DNA of 64,000 nucleotides, taken from Clostridiales bacterium. GTDB taxonomy: Bacteria; Bacillota; Clostridia; Saccharofermentanales; Saccharofermentanaceae. The notes beneath the pieces are model-generated. The model was not told the origin of the DNA, ran no database searches, and saw only the letters and a list, made by a program, of their open reading frames with translations. The position numbers and the translations under genes were made by a program. This document shows, one piece after another, positions 53,312 through 61,215 of the stretch (within the stretch, counting starts at the first letter, position 1; each line of letters opens with the position of its first letter). The stretch lies in contig JAFWMQ010000015.1 of the NCBI GenBank assembly GCA_017510605.1, positions 372,001-436,000 of the forward strand, written 5' to 3'.

Positions 53312-54823
53312 ATGTTCAAGCTTGTAATCAATCCCAACAAAGAAAAAGGTCATATCAACCCTGAGATCCAGGGACATTTCTCCGAGCATCTTGGAAGATG
53401 CATATATGAAGGTGTCTTCGTTGGCGAAGAATCTGACATTCCGAACACCAAAGGAATGCGTAATGATGTAGTAGAAGCTTTGAAAGAGATGAAGATTCCT
53501 GTTCTCCGCTGGCCAGGCGGATGCTTTGCTGACGAATACCACTGGAAAGACGGCATAGGCCCCAAGGAAAACCGTAAAAAGATGATCAACACAAACTGGG
53601 GCGGTGTTACGGAGGATAACTCTTTCGGTACACATGAGTTTATGGAACTCGCTGAACAGCTTGGCTGTAAGACATATGTCAATGGCAACATCGGAAGCGG
53701 TACTGTCCAGGAGATGAGCGAATGGGTCGAGTACATGACTTTTGACGGCGTATCCCCTATGGCAGACCTCAGAAGGGCTAACGGCAGAGAGAAGCCCTGG
53801 ACAGTTGATTATTTCGCAGTCGGAAACGAGACATGGGGTTGTGGCGGAAACATGGTACCGGAATACTATGCAAGTCTATATAAACACTATCAGACATTCG
53901 TAAAGCAGTTTAATCCGGATAAAAAAATCAAAAAACTCGCTGTCGGACCTACCGACAAAGATTATAACTGGACAGAGACCATGCTGCGAGAATGCTTCAG
54001 ACAACAGGGCACATTCCCTCAGAACTTCGGCTATATGGACGGTCTTACGCTCCACTACTACACTCTTCCCTACGACTGGGACAAGAAAGGCAGTGCCACA
54101 AAGTTCAATGACAAAGAATGGTACATGACACTCGCTAAGACTTTTGCCATGGAGGAATTTATCGAAAAGCATTCCGCTATCATGGACAGATATGACCCTG
54201 ACTGCAGGATTGGCCTCATGGTCGACGAATGGGGCACCTGGTACGATGTTGAAGAAGGTACGAACCCCGGATTTCTCTATCAGCAGAATACCATCCGTGA
54301 TGCTCTGATTGCAGGCATCAACCTCAACATATTCAATAAACACTGCAAACGTGTAAAGATGGCTAACATTGCCCAGCTCGTTAACGTTCTTCAGGCGGTC
54401 ATCCTCACGGAAGGCCCGAAGATGGTTAAGACTCCCACCTACTATGTATTTAAGATGTACAGCGCACATCAGGATAATGAACTGCTCGAGAGCTCTATCG
54501 ATACTGAAACTATAGGACTTGAAGAACAGTACATGGTACCAAATCTTACCGAATCCGTATCAAAAGACAAAGACGGAAAGATCCACATTACGCTCACAAA
54601 CCTTTCGGCTTCTGATTCCTATGAGATCGAGACAAATCTTTTGGGCAACAAAGTTAAATCCGTAAAGGGTTCCGTAATTACCGGCGCCATAACCGCTCAC
54701 AACACATTTGACGAACCCGATGCCGTTAAGGAAGAATCCTTTGACGCTTTCAATCATGAGAATGACAAGATCACATTCTCTATCCCCGCTTCAAGCGTTA
54801 TGCACATCGAAGTTACGATATGA
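53312..54823 (+). CDS. Alpha-L-arabinofuranosidase, GH51
   Basis: 503 residues, normal for GH51. N-terminal INPEIQGHFSEHLGRCIYEG, VLRWPGGCFAD, acid/base E173 in GNETWGCG and nucleophile E306 in VDEWGTW. No signal peptide, so it works in the cytoplasm on imported arabino-oligosaccharides, removing terminal arabinofuranose from arabinan or arabinoxylan fragments. GGAGG precedes the ATG. Its stop overlaps the start of the small cysteine-rich gene by four bases. Confidence 0.95.
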   Translation: MFKLVINPNKEKGHINPEIQGHFSEHLGRCIYEGVFVGEESDIPNTKGMRNDVVEALKEMKIPVLRWPGGCFADEYHWKDGIGPKENRKKMINTNWGGVTEDNSFGTHEFMELAEQLGCKTYVNGNIGSGTVQEMSEWVEYMTFDGVSPMADLRRANGREKPWTVDYFAVGNETWGCGGNMVPEYYASLYKHYQTFVKQFNPDKKIKKLAVGPTDKDYNWTETMLRECFRQQGTFPQNFGYMDGLTLHYYTLPYDWDKKGSATKFNDKEWYMTLAKTFAMEEFIEKHSAIMDRYDPDCRIGLMVDEWGTWYDVEEGTNPGFLYQQNTIRDALIAGINLNIFNKHCKRVKMANIAQLVNVLQAVILTEGPKMVKTPTYYVFKMYSAHQDNELLESSIDTETIGLEEQYMVPNLTESVSKDKDGKIHITLTNLSASDSYEIETNLLGNKVKSVKGSVITGAITAHNTFDEPDAVKEESFDAFNHENDKITFSIPASSVMHIEVTI

Positions 54824-55065
54824 CGAAGATCTGCACAAGGTGTCTTCTAAAAGACTTCAGCAAAGAACAATATGAGGCCATTGTTATCAATGGCCTCTCT
54901 TCACTTCCAAAAGAAGATCTTACAACTGATCTCGAATCTTCAAGAAGACTTGCAATATGCAAAGACTGCAGCAAGCTCAATCAGGGTACCTGCCTCGCCT
55001 GCGGATGCTTTGTCGAGTTAAGGGCTGCGCTCACAAAAGGCATGTGTCCGTACAGCAAGTGGTAG
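54820..55065 (+). CDS. Small cysteine-rich protein (DUF6171-like)
   Basis: 81 residues with cysteine groups CTRC, CKDC and TCLACGCFVELRA, followed by CPYSKW at the end. The spacing fits one or two zinc-binding sites and the DUF6171 pattern, which has no known function. It overlaps the GH51 gene by an ATGA, so it is translated with it. It is otherwise not linked to sugar use. Convergent with the channel gene, 23 bases apart. Confidence 0.8.
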   Translation: MTKICTRCLLKDFSKEQYEAIVINGLSSLPKEDLTTDLESSRRLAICKDCSKLNQGTCLACGCFVELRAALTKGMCPYSKW

Positions 55066-55088
55066 TTTTTCCAAATAACCCGGTCTGA

Positions 55089-57203
55089 TCAGTGATTGCT
55101 GAAAACAATAATTTTATCGTTTTCCCCGATCTTCACATTGATATCCGACTGGTCACCGCTGAACAAGGATATATCGCCTTCCTGTTTGACAACACCTAAT
55201 ACGATCGATATATTCTGCTTCTCAGCAGGAATATCGGGATCATATGAAGCATTGAAAACTCCTCTGATCAGTTTGTCAGCAGTGCATTCTCCGGGCAGTT
55301 CGACAAAGAAATCCTTTGCTTTCTTAACGTATATCTCTTTGCTCTGATAACTGTCATCGCCGTCCTCATCATAAACAAGGATGTCCTGATAGAAGTCGAA
55401 GATCGCATCCTTCTCTCCGATCTGTGTGATCATCTTACTTATATATCTGTTACTGATGACAACATTTTTAACACTGTAACTGCTTACAACATCATGATGC
55501 TTAGGATCATTGATCTCAGCAATTACGTCAATGCTTCCTACATCGAAGTCAGGATCAGCTTCAACTTTATCGCTGATGATATCCTGGACATATACGAGAT
55601 TAGCGAACATTCCGGCGTCAGTCTCTTCATCTGATACAAGGTCATCTGATAGAATGAGCACACTGACATCTTCTGCGTTCAGCTTAAGAAATTCGTTAAT
55701 AGAATCACAGATAAGGTCCTTCTCGAAGATCTCTGCAGCTACAGTCTTGATTACAAACGGATATTCCTTATAAAAATTCATTTTTTCGAGACTCTTCTCA
55801 TCATCTATAACAACTATGCTGAGAAGCAGATCATCAGAATCCTTATATCCCCATTCTGAAAGGAATGAAGCAAACCCGTTCATAATCTCACGGCACTTGC
55901 TGTTGTGGCCCAGCATTATGATCTTCTTTTTCTCTAACCAGAAATCCTTGTTAAGCCTTATAGGCATGCCCGTGAGTTCCTTATCTGCGGATATTGAGGA
56001 ATCATTATCGTTTAAGGCCATGTAATAACAGTAATTCTTATCATTTTCCGTCTGGACGGTAAGAGGCACTACATGTTTATTTCTTTCCAATGAACTTTTA
56101 ATATAAGCTACCTCATCGCTGTTTTTACATGGTGCTGTAAAGAATGCAGCACCTTTGTTTGAGAGCAGTTCGTTATAAATCGAGTTAAGTTCGGGCATTA
56201 ACGAGAATTGTGACATCAACTGGCCCAGGATCTGATTAACTCTGACAGGAACGATATTGCACTTTCCGTCAACCTGTTTGCTTCTGATGATCTTTTGTAC
56301 AAGATTCCAGGTCCAGTCATCCGTTACTTCAACAATTATCCTCTGGTTGTCAGAAGAATAATCAGCGGAAGTAATGTCTGATACCTGCATCAGTGTCTTT
56401 ATCGTCAGAGAATTACCGTTATCATATTTACTGATCTTCTCGTTTACAGCATACTTGCAAGAACTGTCGTTTAACTCTTCACCGAGAATAACCACAGAAG
56501 AAGCATGATGAAGCGAAATATCGAAAAGCTGTTTTGAAGAGAAAACATCTCCTTCCCTGACAATGATCGTCAGATTATCCTTGAATTTATGCCTGATGCA
56601 ATATATTTTCCGAGACAGATAAGACTTATCACTGCAGGCTTGTTCTATCTTATAATTCTCGCGTTTTACTGTCTCATGAAGTCTCTCATCTATCTGTTTC
56701 ACGATATCATCTTTACCTGAATTGACCAAAACCACTACTTTATCGATTGAATCGCTGTAAAGAAGATCATTTACTATCTCTAACGCCCTTGAATTCCAGT
56801 TAAGTATTACAAAATGATTTGACAGAAGAAGTCTGTGGTTCCCCGCATTGGAGTCTTCGATGAAATTGGAAATATAGTTGGTGATATAACCGATAACCGC
56901 ACCGGTAAAAGAAATCATTCCGATAACAACGATAAGCAGGCACACGATAGCAATGGCTGCGTTCTGAGGTCCGATATCTGCAACAACATATGAGATGCAG
57001 CCGGCATCAAGGATCATACTGATGGTATAGAAAGCAGATTCCAGGAATCCAAGCTCCTCAGTACCGCTTAAGGACATTCTGCTAATGATAAATGCCGACA
57101 GGAAAAAGAATACGATATTAAAGAAAAGGATCGAGAGCAGGACTATCTGCCCCGGATTCTTAGCAAGCCTGATACTGAACCATTCGCGGAATTTCCTGTA
57201 CAT
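55089..57203 (-). CDS. CASTOR/POLLUX-like ion channel with RCK-type regulatory domains
   Basis: 704 residues from ATG 57203 (GTGAGGTG site; 14 codons shorter than the open frame). Membrane helix 1 (~17-40), a pore-loop region (~54-72; ESAFYTISMILDAG) and helix 2 (~82-110), followed by tandem Rossmann/RCK-like domains (HFVILNWNSRALEIVND at ~130; KKIIMLGHNSKCREIM at ~430) and a C-terminal TrkA-C-like part. Plant CASTOR and POLLUX are calcium-regulated cation channels with the same layout. K+ or non-selective cation transport is plausible; the ligand is unknown. Confidence 0.78.
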   Translation of the reverse strand: MYRKFREWFSIRLAKNPGQIVLLSILFFNIVFFFLSAFIISRMSLSGTEELGFLESAFYTISMILDAGCISYVVADIGPQNAAIAIVCLLIVVIGMISFTGAVIGYITNYISNFIEDSNAGNHRLLLSNHFVILNWNSRALEIVNDLLYSDSIDKVVVLVNSGKDDIVKQIDERLHETVKRENYKIEQACSDKSYLSRKIYCIRHKFKDNLTIIVREGDVFSSKQLFDISLHHASSVVILGEELNDSSCKYAVNEKISKYDNGNSLTIKTLMQVSDITSADYSSDNQRIIVEVTDDWTWNLVQKIIRSKQVDGKCNIVPVRVNQILGQLMSQFSLMPELNSIYNELLSNKGAAFFTAPCKNSDEVAYIKSSLERNKHVVPLTVQTENDKNYCYYMALNDNDSSISADKELTGMPIRLNKDFWLEKKKIIMLGHNSKCREIMNGFASFLSEWGYKDSDDLLLSIVVIDDEKSLEKMNFYKEYPFVIKTVAAEIFEKDLICDSINEFLKLNAEDVSVLILSDDLVSDEETDAGMFANLVYVQDIISDKVEADPDFDVGSIDVIAEINDPKHHDVVSSYSVKNVVISNRYISKMITQIGEKDAIFDFYQDILVYDEDGDDSYQSKEIYVKKAKDFFVELPGECTADKLIRGVFNASYDPDIPAEKQNISIVLGVVKQEGDISLFSGDQSDINVKIGENDKIIVFSNH

Positions 57204-57263
57204 CTTTAACACCTCACAGAAAACATAATATGCAAACTTATGCAAATTATTATACCGCTTAAA

Positions 57264-57302
57264 TAGGAAAAAGGCTCTTCACGAACAACCATGAAGAGCC
57301 TT
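57264..57302 (-). terminator. Terminator of the tRNA-Leu gene
   Basis: AAGGCTCTTCA / TGAAGAGCCTT (57271-57281 and 57292-57302) form an 11-bp stem with a 10-base loop, starting seven bases after the CCA end on the minus strand and running into TTTTTCC. Confidence 0.85.
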
Positions 57303-57308
57303 GATAAT

Positions 57309-57395
57309 TGGTGCAGATGGCGGGACTTGAACCCGCACGAGATTGCTCCCACTAGCACCTGAAGCTAGCGCGTCTGCCAATTCCACCACATCTGC
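57309..57395 (-). tRNA. tRNA-Leu (anticodon CAG)
   Basis: An 87-base cloverleaf with an encoded CCA. The acceptor stem GCAGATG pairs fully with CATCTGC. The anticodon stem CTAGC/GCTAG holds loop TTCAGGT, so the anticodon is CAG, reading CUG. A long variable arm (GGGAGCAATCTC) marks class II leucine tRNA, and the T-arm reads GCGGGTTCAAGTCCCGC. It has its own promoter and terminator. Confidence 0.97.
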
Positions 57396-57406
57396 GTGCG
57401 GGTTAG

Positions 57407-57435
57407 ATTTTATAACAAGAGATATTAATTTTCAA
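57407..57435 (-). promoter_or_regulatory. Promoter of the tRNA-Leu gene
   Basis: On the minus strand, TTGAAA (57430-57435) and TAAAAT (57407-57412) are 17 bases apart, giving a start about five bases before the mature tRNA 5' end. It sits within the short leader of the divergent helicase gene. Confidence 0.75.
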
Positions 57436-57450
57436 TAAGGACATGAAGCT

Positions 57451-59841
57451 ATGTTGGGTTATAATCTCCTTATGAATAAAATCAGTGTTTCCGTTACAGA
57501 TCTGGCTTCCTATATATCGAGGCGCGGCAACCTTGCCGGCGGCTCCTATGGTTCCGTTTCAGCGGTTGAAGGAACCAGGCTCCATCAGAGGGTTTTCGCT
57601 GACCTTAAGAAAGCCTATGGAGACATAATCGTAACAGAAGAAGCTCTGGTTTACGATTACATATCCGAATCCGGGATATGCCTTTCTGTCAACGGAAGGT
57701 TCGACGCAATGATGCTTGCTAGCGGCAAACCGCCGATGCTCTTTGAGATAAAGTCATTTAATTCGACAAAAGAAAGTTTTGAAGCTCTCGTCCGGCCCGA
57801 GCATGTCACCCAGCTGAAACTCTATGGGGCTATGTATCTTCTCACAAATTCTGAGACTTTGGATATCTCATTAACATTAAGATATGTATCGATCACCACT
57901 CTCGACAGTTATGAAAACACTTACACTATGTCATTTGAGGAAGCCGAAAAATACTGGGAAGAGATATGTTATGAGTATTGCGTTTTCGCAAAGACGCTGC
58001 TCGACTATCAGAACAGTCTTATGGATACAGTTTCAATAATAAAGTTTCCTTTCGATACCATAAGACCCGGACAGAAAGAATTCATGAAGAAAGCTCTTCT
58101 TGCTCTCAATTCCGGTGAAGCATTCTTCGTTGAAGCTCCTACAGGAATTGGCAAGACAGTATCAGTCCTATACCCCGCCATCAAAGGACTTATCAAGAAC
58201 AGATACGATCAAATCTTCTACCTGACTGCAAAAGAAGCTACCAGAGGTGTCGCAGAAGCCACCTTAAACAAGATGAGAAAATCAGGCCTGATAATCCGGT
58301 CAATCACATTAAGGTCCAAAGAGAAAATGTGCCCCTTCGGAACAGAATGCGACGCTAAATACTGCCCGCTTGCGAAAGACTATTACGGGAAACTTAAAGA
58401 TGCATTGGCTGAATCACTTATACTTGATGAGATAACTCCTGAGAAGATTACAGAAATCGCATTAAAGCATGGTATATGCCCGCACGAATTCATGATCGAT
58501 ACGATGAATTACTGCACAGTAATAATCGGAGACTACAATCATGTATTCTGTCCCAGAGTATCACTGACATCTAAAGAACCCGGAAACCAGAGGATAGCCG
58601 TACTTGTTGATGAAGCTCACAACATGATCGACAGAGGCAGGGACATGTTCTCCGCATCTTTCTCATTGAGCCTTATTGATGAGATGATAAAAGACTTTAA
58701 GGGACGCAACACAAAGATCGAGAGCATGATCCTTCAGCTGCGTAACTATTTCATAAATATCGGAACATGCTTTGATTCTTCAAGTTCTTGCTTCAAGCTC
58801 ATGGAACAGGCGGATGAAAACAAAATACTGATGACAGAAAACTGGGAGGCAATGCGTCAGCCGCCAAGACAGCTTTATGCCAAACTGTGGTTCACCATAA
58901 GAAATCTTGCCCCGCTGCTTGATAATCTCGAACAGGGACAATGCAGAAGGACTGCCGTGAAGTTCTTCTTCGAGGCAAGGTATTTCCTGACAGTCCTTGA
59001 GCATTATTTTGACAGCGCATACATAACCACCGCATCAAGAAACAACGGTGACATCATCATCACGTTGGATTGTCTTGACTGCGCCTCAAAACTTGACTCA
59101 ATAATCAAAGACAGACTGTCCGTAATCTTCTTCTCGGCAACATTTACGCCTTACGAATATTACAGAAACTGTCTTGTCGGACCTGACTGCGACTATTCTT
59201 CCTTTTTAAGGCTCCCCTCGCCTTTTCCGCCCGAGAATCTGGAGATCATGATAGATTCCGATATCTCGACCGCATATAAGGACCGCTCACTTACAATGGC
59301 AGATCTCACGCAAAGGATATCTGATTGTCTTTTGGGACGCACCGGCAATCACATGATTTTCTTCCCTTCATTTGAATACATGAACCAGATAATGCCGAGG
59401 ATCGACGAATATCTGAAAAGCAAAGGCACGCCTGATTACAAGATAATCTCGCAGGTGTCAGAAATGACAAATGTCGAGAAAGAGGACTTCCTGAAGAGTT
59501 TTTCCGAACCTTACAAAGGGCTGCTCATCGGTGCAGCCGTTTTGGGCGGTCATTTCGGAGAAGGAATAGACCTTGTGGGCGACAAACTAACAGGTGTCGT
59601 CATTGTAGGAGTCGGAATACCGAAAGTAACACCCGAAAGACAGATCCTTAGCAATTACTACTCGGAAAAATTCGGTGACGGGTTTTCGTTTGCTTACAGA
59701 TTCCCGGGATGGCAGAAAGTGCTTCAAGCCGTAGGAAGAGTCATAAGGACAGAGACTGACACGGGCTTTGCGCTCCTGATAGATTCAAGACTCGAAAAGC
59801 CCGAGTATATAATGCTGTTTCCAGATCACTGGAAGATCTGA
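57451..59841 (+). CDS. XPD/DinG-type DNA helicase fused to an N-terminal PD-(D/E)XK nuclease domain
   Basis: 796 residues. Residues ~10-185 show the RecB/Cas4-like nuclease pattern: H45 (GTRLHQ), D85 (GRFDAM), E99-x-K101 (FEIKSF) and Q121-x3-Y125 (QLKLYG). Residues ~200-796 form a superfamily 2 helicase with Walker A EAPTGIGKT (228-236), DEAH (387-390), VGRVIRTETD, and four cysteines (C294, C300, C305, C343) placed as in the Fe-S domain of XPD/DinG enzymes. A role in unwinding and cutting DNA during repair is expected. AAGGA precedes ATG 57451. The downstream xylanase gene converges with no gap. Confidence 0.88.
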   Translation: MLGYNLLMNKISVSVTDLASYISRRGNLAGGSYGSVSAVEGTRLHQRVFADLKKAYGDIIVTEEALVYDYISESGICLSVNGRFDAMMLASGKPPMLFEIKSFNSTKESFEALVRPEHVTQLKLYGAMYLLTNSETLDISLTLRYVSITTLDSYENTYTMSFEEAEKYWEEICYEYCVFAKTLLDYQNSLMDTVSIIKFPFDTIRPGQKEFMKKALLALNSGEAFFVEAPTGIGKTVSVLYPAIKGLIKNRYDQIFYLTAKEATRGVAEATLNKMRKSGLIIRSITLRSKEKMCPFGTECDAKYCPLAKDYYGKLKDALAESLILDEITPEKITEIALKHGICPHEFMIDTMNYCTVIIGDYNHVFCPRVSLTSKEPGNQRIAVLVDEAHNMIDRGRDMFSASFSLSLIDEMIKDFKGRNTKIESMILQLRNYFINIGTCFDSSSSCFKLMEQADENKILMTENWEAMRQPPRQLYAKLWFTIRNLAPLLDNLEQGQCRRTAVKFFFEARYFLTVLEHYFDSAYITTASRNNGDIIITLDCLDCASKLDSIIKDRLSVIFFSATFTPYEYYRNCLVGPDCDYSSFLRLPSPFPPENLEIMIDSDISTAYKDRSLTMADLTQRISDCLLGRTGNHMIFFPSFEYMNQIMPRIDEYLKSKGTPDYKIISQVSEMTNVEKEDFLKSFSEPYKGLLIGAAVLGGHFGEGIDLVGDKLTGVVIVGVGIPKVTPERQILSNYYSEKFGDGFSFAYRFPGWQKVLQAVGRVIRTETDTGFALLIDSRLEKPEYIMLFPDHWKI

Positions 59842-61047
59842 TCAGATTATTACGGTAGTTTCCGAAGGATCATTGCTTACTTTGATTATTCCTTCTGCGC
59901 CCTCGATCTCATATGTACCCTTGGTGCCTTTGACCGTAACAATGCCGTCAGCATTAGTACGGATAACTTCGCCCTTTGTCCACCATTCGCCCTTAACGAG
60001 ATTGTAGAGTTTATCATAGGCAGGCTTGCATCTGTTATCTTTTGTCACCAGACCGCTTGGAGCATTTAGCCACGCGCCGTCAGCGAAGTCCCATCCCGTG
60101 ATGGCCTTGATATTAGGATCCTCAAAGAGGATCCTGTACATTTCTTCCCATTCTTTTGCCTGTCTTTCCTCGCCCTCGGGAGTCGTAGGCCATTCATCAA
60201 CCTGCCAGTCATTGAGGTCTTCAATATATGCCGGCATTATCTCACCGGAAATAAGCGTATTTTCCGTAAAATGGATCGGAATGCCGAATCTCGAGAATCT
60301 CTTCAGAACGTCAAGCAGCTTTTCTTTGCCCCAGTACCCCTGATGCTGATGCGACTGGATTCCAATTGCCGAGAATTCTATACCTGCATTCAGACAATCC
60401 TCGATCAGTTCCTCATATTTGGGTGAAACATTAAAGTCGTTGATGAGGAATGTTCCGTCAGGATTAGCAGCTCTTGCCGCAGCGAAAACTTCCTTTACGA
60501 GTTCCACCCTGCCGTATTTCTTACAAAGTCTGGTAACCGCATTATCATATTTATCGAAAACCGGCATAATAACAACTTCATTGATTACGTCCCAGAAATC
60601 GATAACTCCCTTAAATGCCGTAACTTCCCTGTTTATTCTCTCAAGCTGCTTATCCATAATGACTTCATCAGAATATTTCATGAGCCAGTCGGCGCAGACA
60701 GTATGCCAGCAAAGAGGATGTCCTTTAGGTGTTACATTATTAGCTCTTAAAGTCCGGGCTGCTTTCATGAGGAACTCGAATTGCGGATGTCCTTCCTCGG
60801 GTTCATATCTTCCCCAATAAAAAGGAAGTGTTCCGTAATTCATAATTGCAAGCCACTTCTCTATTCTGTCCGGTCCGCCCGGCTGATCTGCATAATAAAG
60901 GAAGTCAAAAGCTCCACTGCCAAACAGGAATTCATGAGACTTCTGATTTAAGACCAATTCTTTATCTTTTAAGGGATTTCCGTTTTTATCAATAACTCTT
61001 ACAAGACATTCTCCAGTACGGTGTGAAGGGGTTGTGGAAGGATTCAT
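59842..61047 (-). CDS. Endo-1,4-beta-xylanase, GH10, intracellular type
   Basis: 401 residues. The GH10 barrel shows KGHPLCWHT (108-116), acid/base E157 in WDVINEV, IQSHQH, and nucleophile E262 in IHFTEN; a tryptophan-rich aglycone region follows. No signal peptide and no carbohydrate-binding module, so it likely cuts imported xylo-oligosaccharides inside the cell. N-terminal ~35 residues add a small beta strand region (CLVRVIDKNGNPL). AAAGGAA precedes the ATG. Not adjacent to its expected transporter; the MalF/MalG permeases lie ~21 kb away. Confidence 0.92.
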   Translation of the reverse strand: MNPSTTPSHRTGECLVRVIDKNGNPLKDKELVLNQKSHEFLFGSGAFDFLYYADQPGGPDRIEKWLAIMNYGTLPFYWGRYEPEEGHPQFEFLMKAARTLRANNVTPKGHPLCWHTVCADWLMKYSDEVIMDKQLERINREVTAFKGVIDFWDVINEVVIMPVFDKYDNAVTRLCKKYGRVELVKEVFAAARAANPDGTFLINDFNVSPKYEELIEDCLNAGIEFSAIGIQSHQHQGYWGKEKLLDVLKRFSRFGIPIHFTENTLISGEIMPAYIEDLNDWQVDEWPTTPEGEERQAKEWEEMYRILFEDPNIKAITGWDFADGAWLNAPSGLVTKDNRCKPAYDKLYNLVKGEWWTKGEVIRTNADGIVTVKGTKGTYEIEGAEGIIKVSNDPSETTVII

Positions 61048-61081
61048 AACGCAATTCCTTTCTTGGCGGTATTTTTATCTG

Positions 61082-61087
61082 ATTATA
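61082..61087 (-). promoter_or_regulatory. Possible -10 box for the xylanase gene
   Basis: TATAAT on the minus strand, 34 bases before the ATG at 61047. No convincing -35 partner, as expected if an activator is needed. Confidence 0.4.
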
Positions 61088-61145
61088 GATTATTTAATTC
61101 CGAAAACGTGTCATATATTTTTCTAAAAATGTCTTATAAACAACT

Positions 61146-61190
61146 CGAATAACAAAACGGGGCATCTCATTGATCTTGAGACACCCCGTT
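61146..61190 (-). terminator. Terminator after the clostripain-family gene
   Basis: On the minus strand, AACGGGGTGTCTCA and TGAGATGCCCCGTT form a 14-position stem with two G-U wobble pairs, a 7-base loop and a following TTGTTATT. The wobbles make mismatches on the opposite strand, so it works only for the minus-strand gene. Confidence 0.8.
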
Positions 61191-61215
61191 CATTACTGAT
61201 AATTAAGTAAAAGAC

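Noticed and set aside
53876..54469. 197-codon minus-strand frame
   Set aside because: Antisense of the GH51 gene; no motif or start signal.
57309..57435. tRNA-associated integration site
   Set aside because: No integrase, direct repeat of the tRNA 3' end or phage gene is visible nearby in the window.
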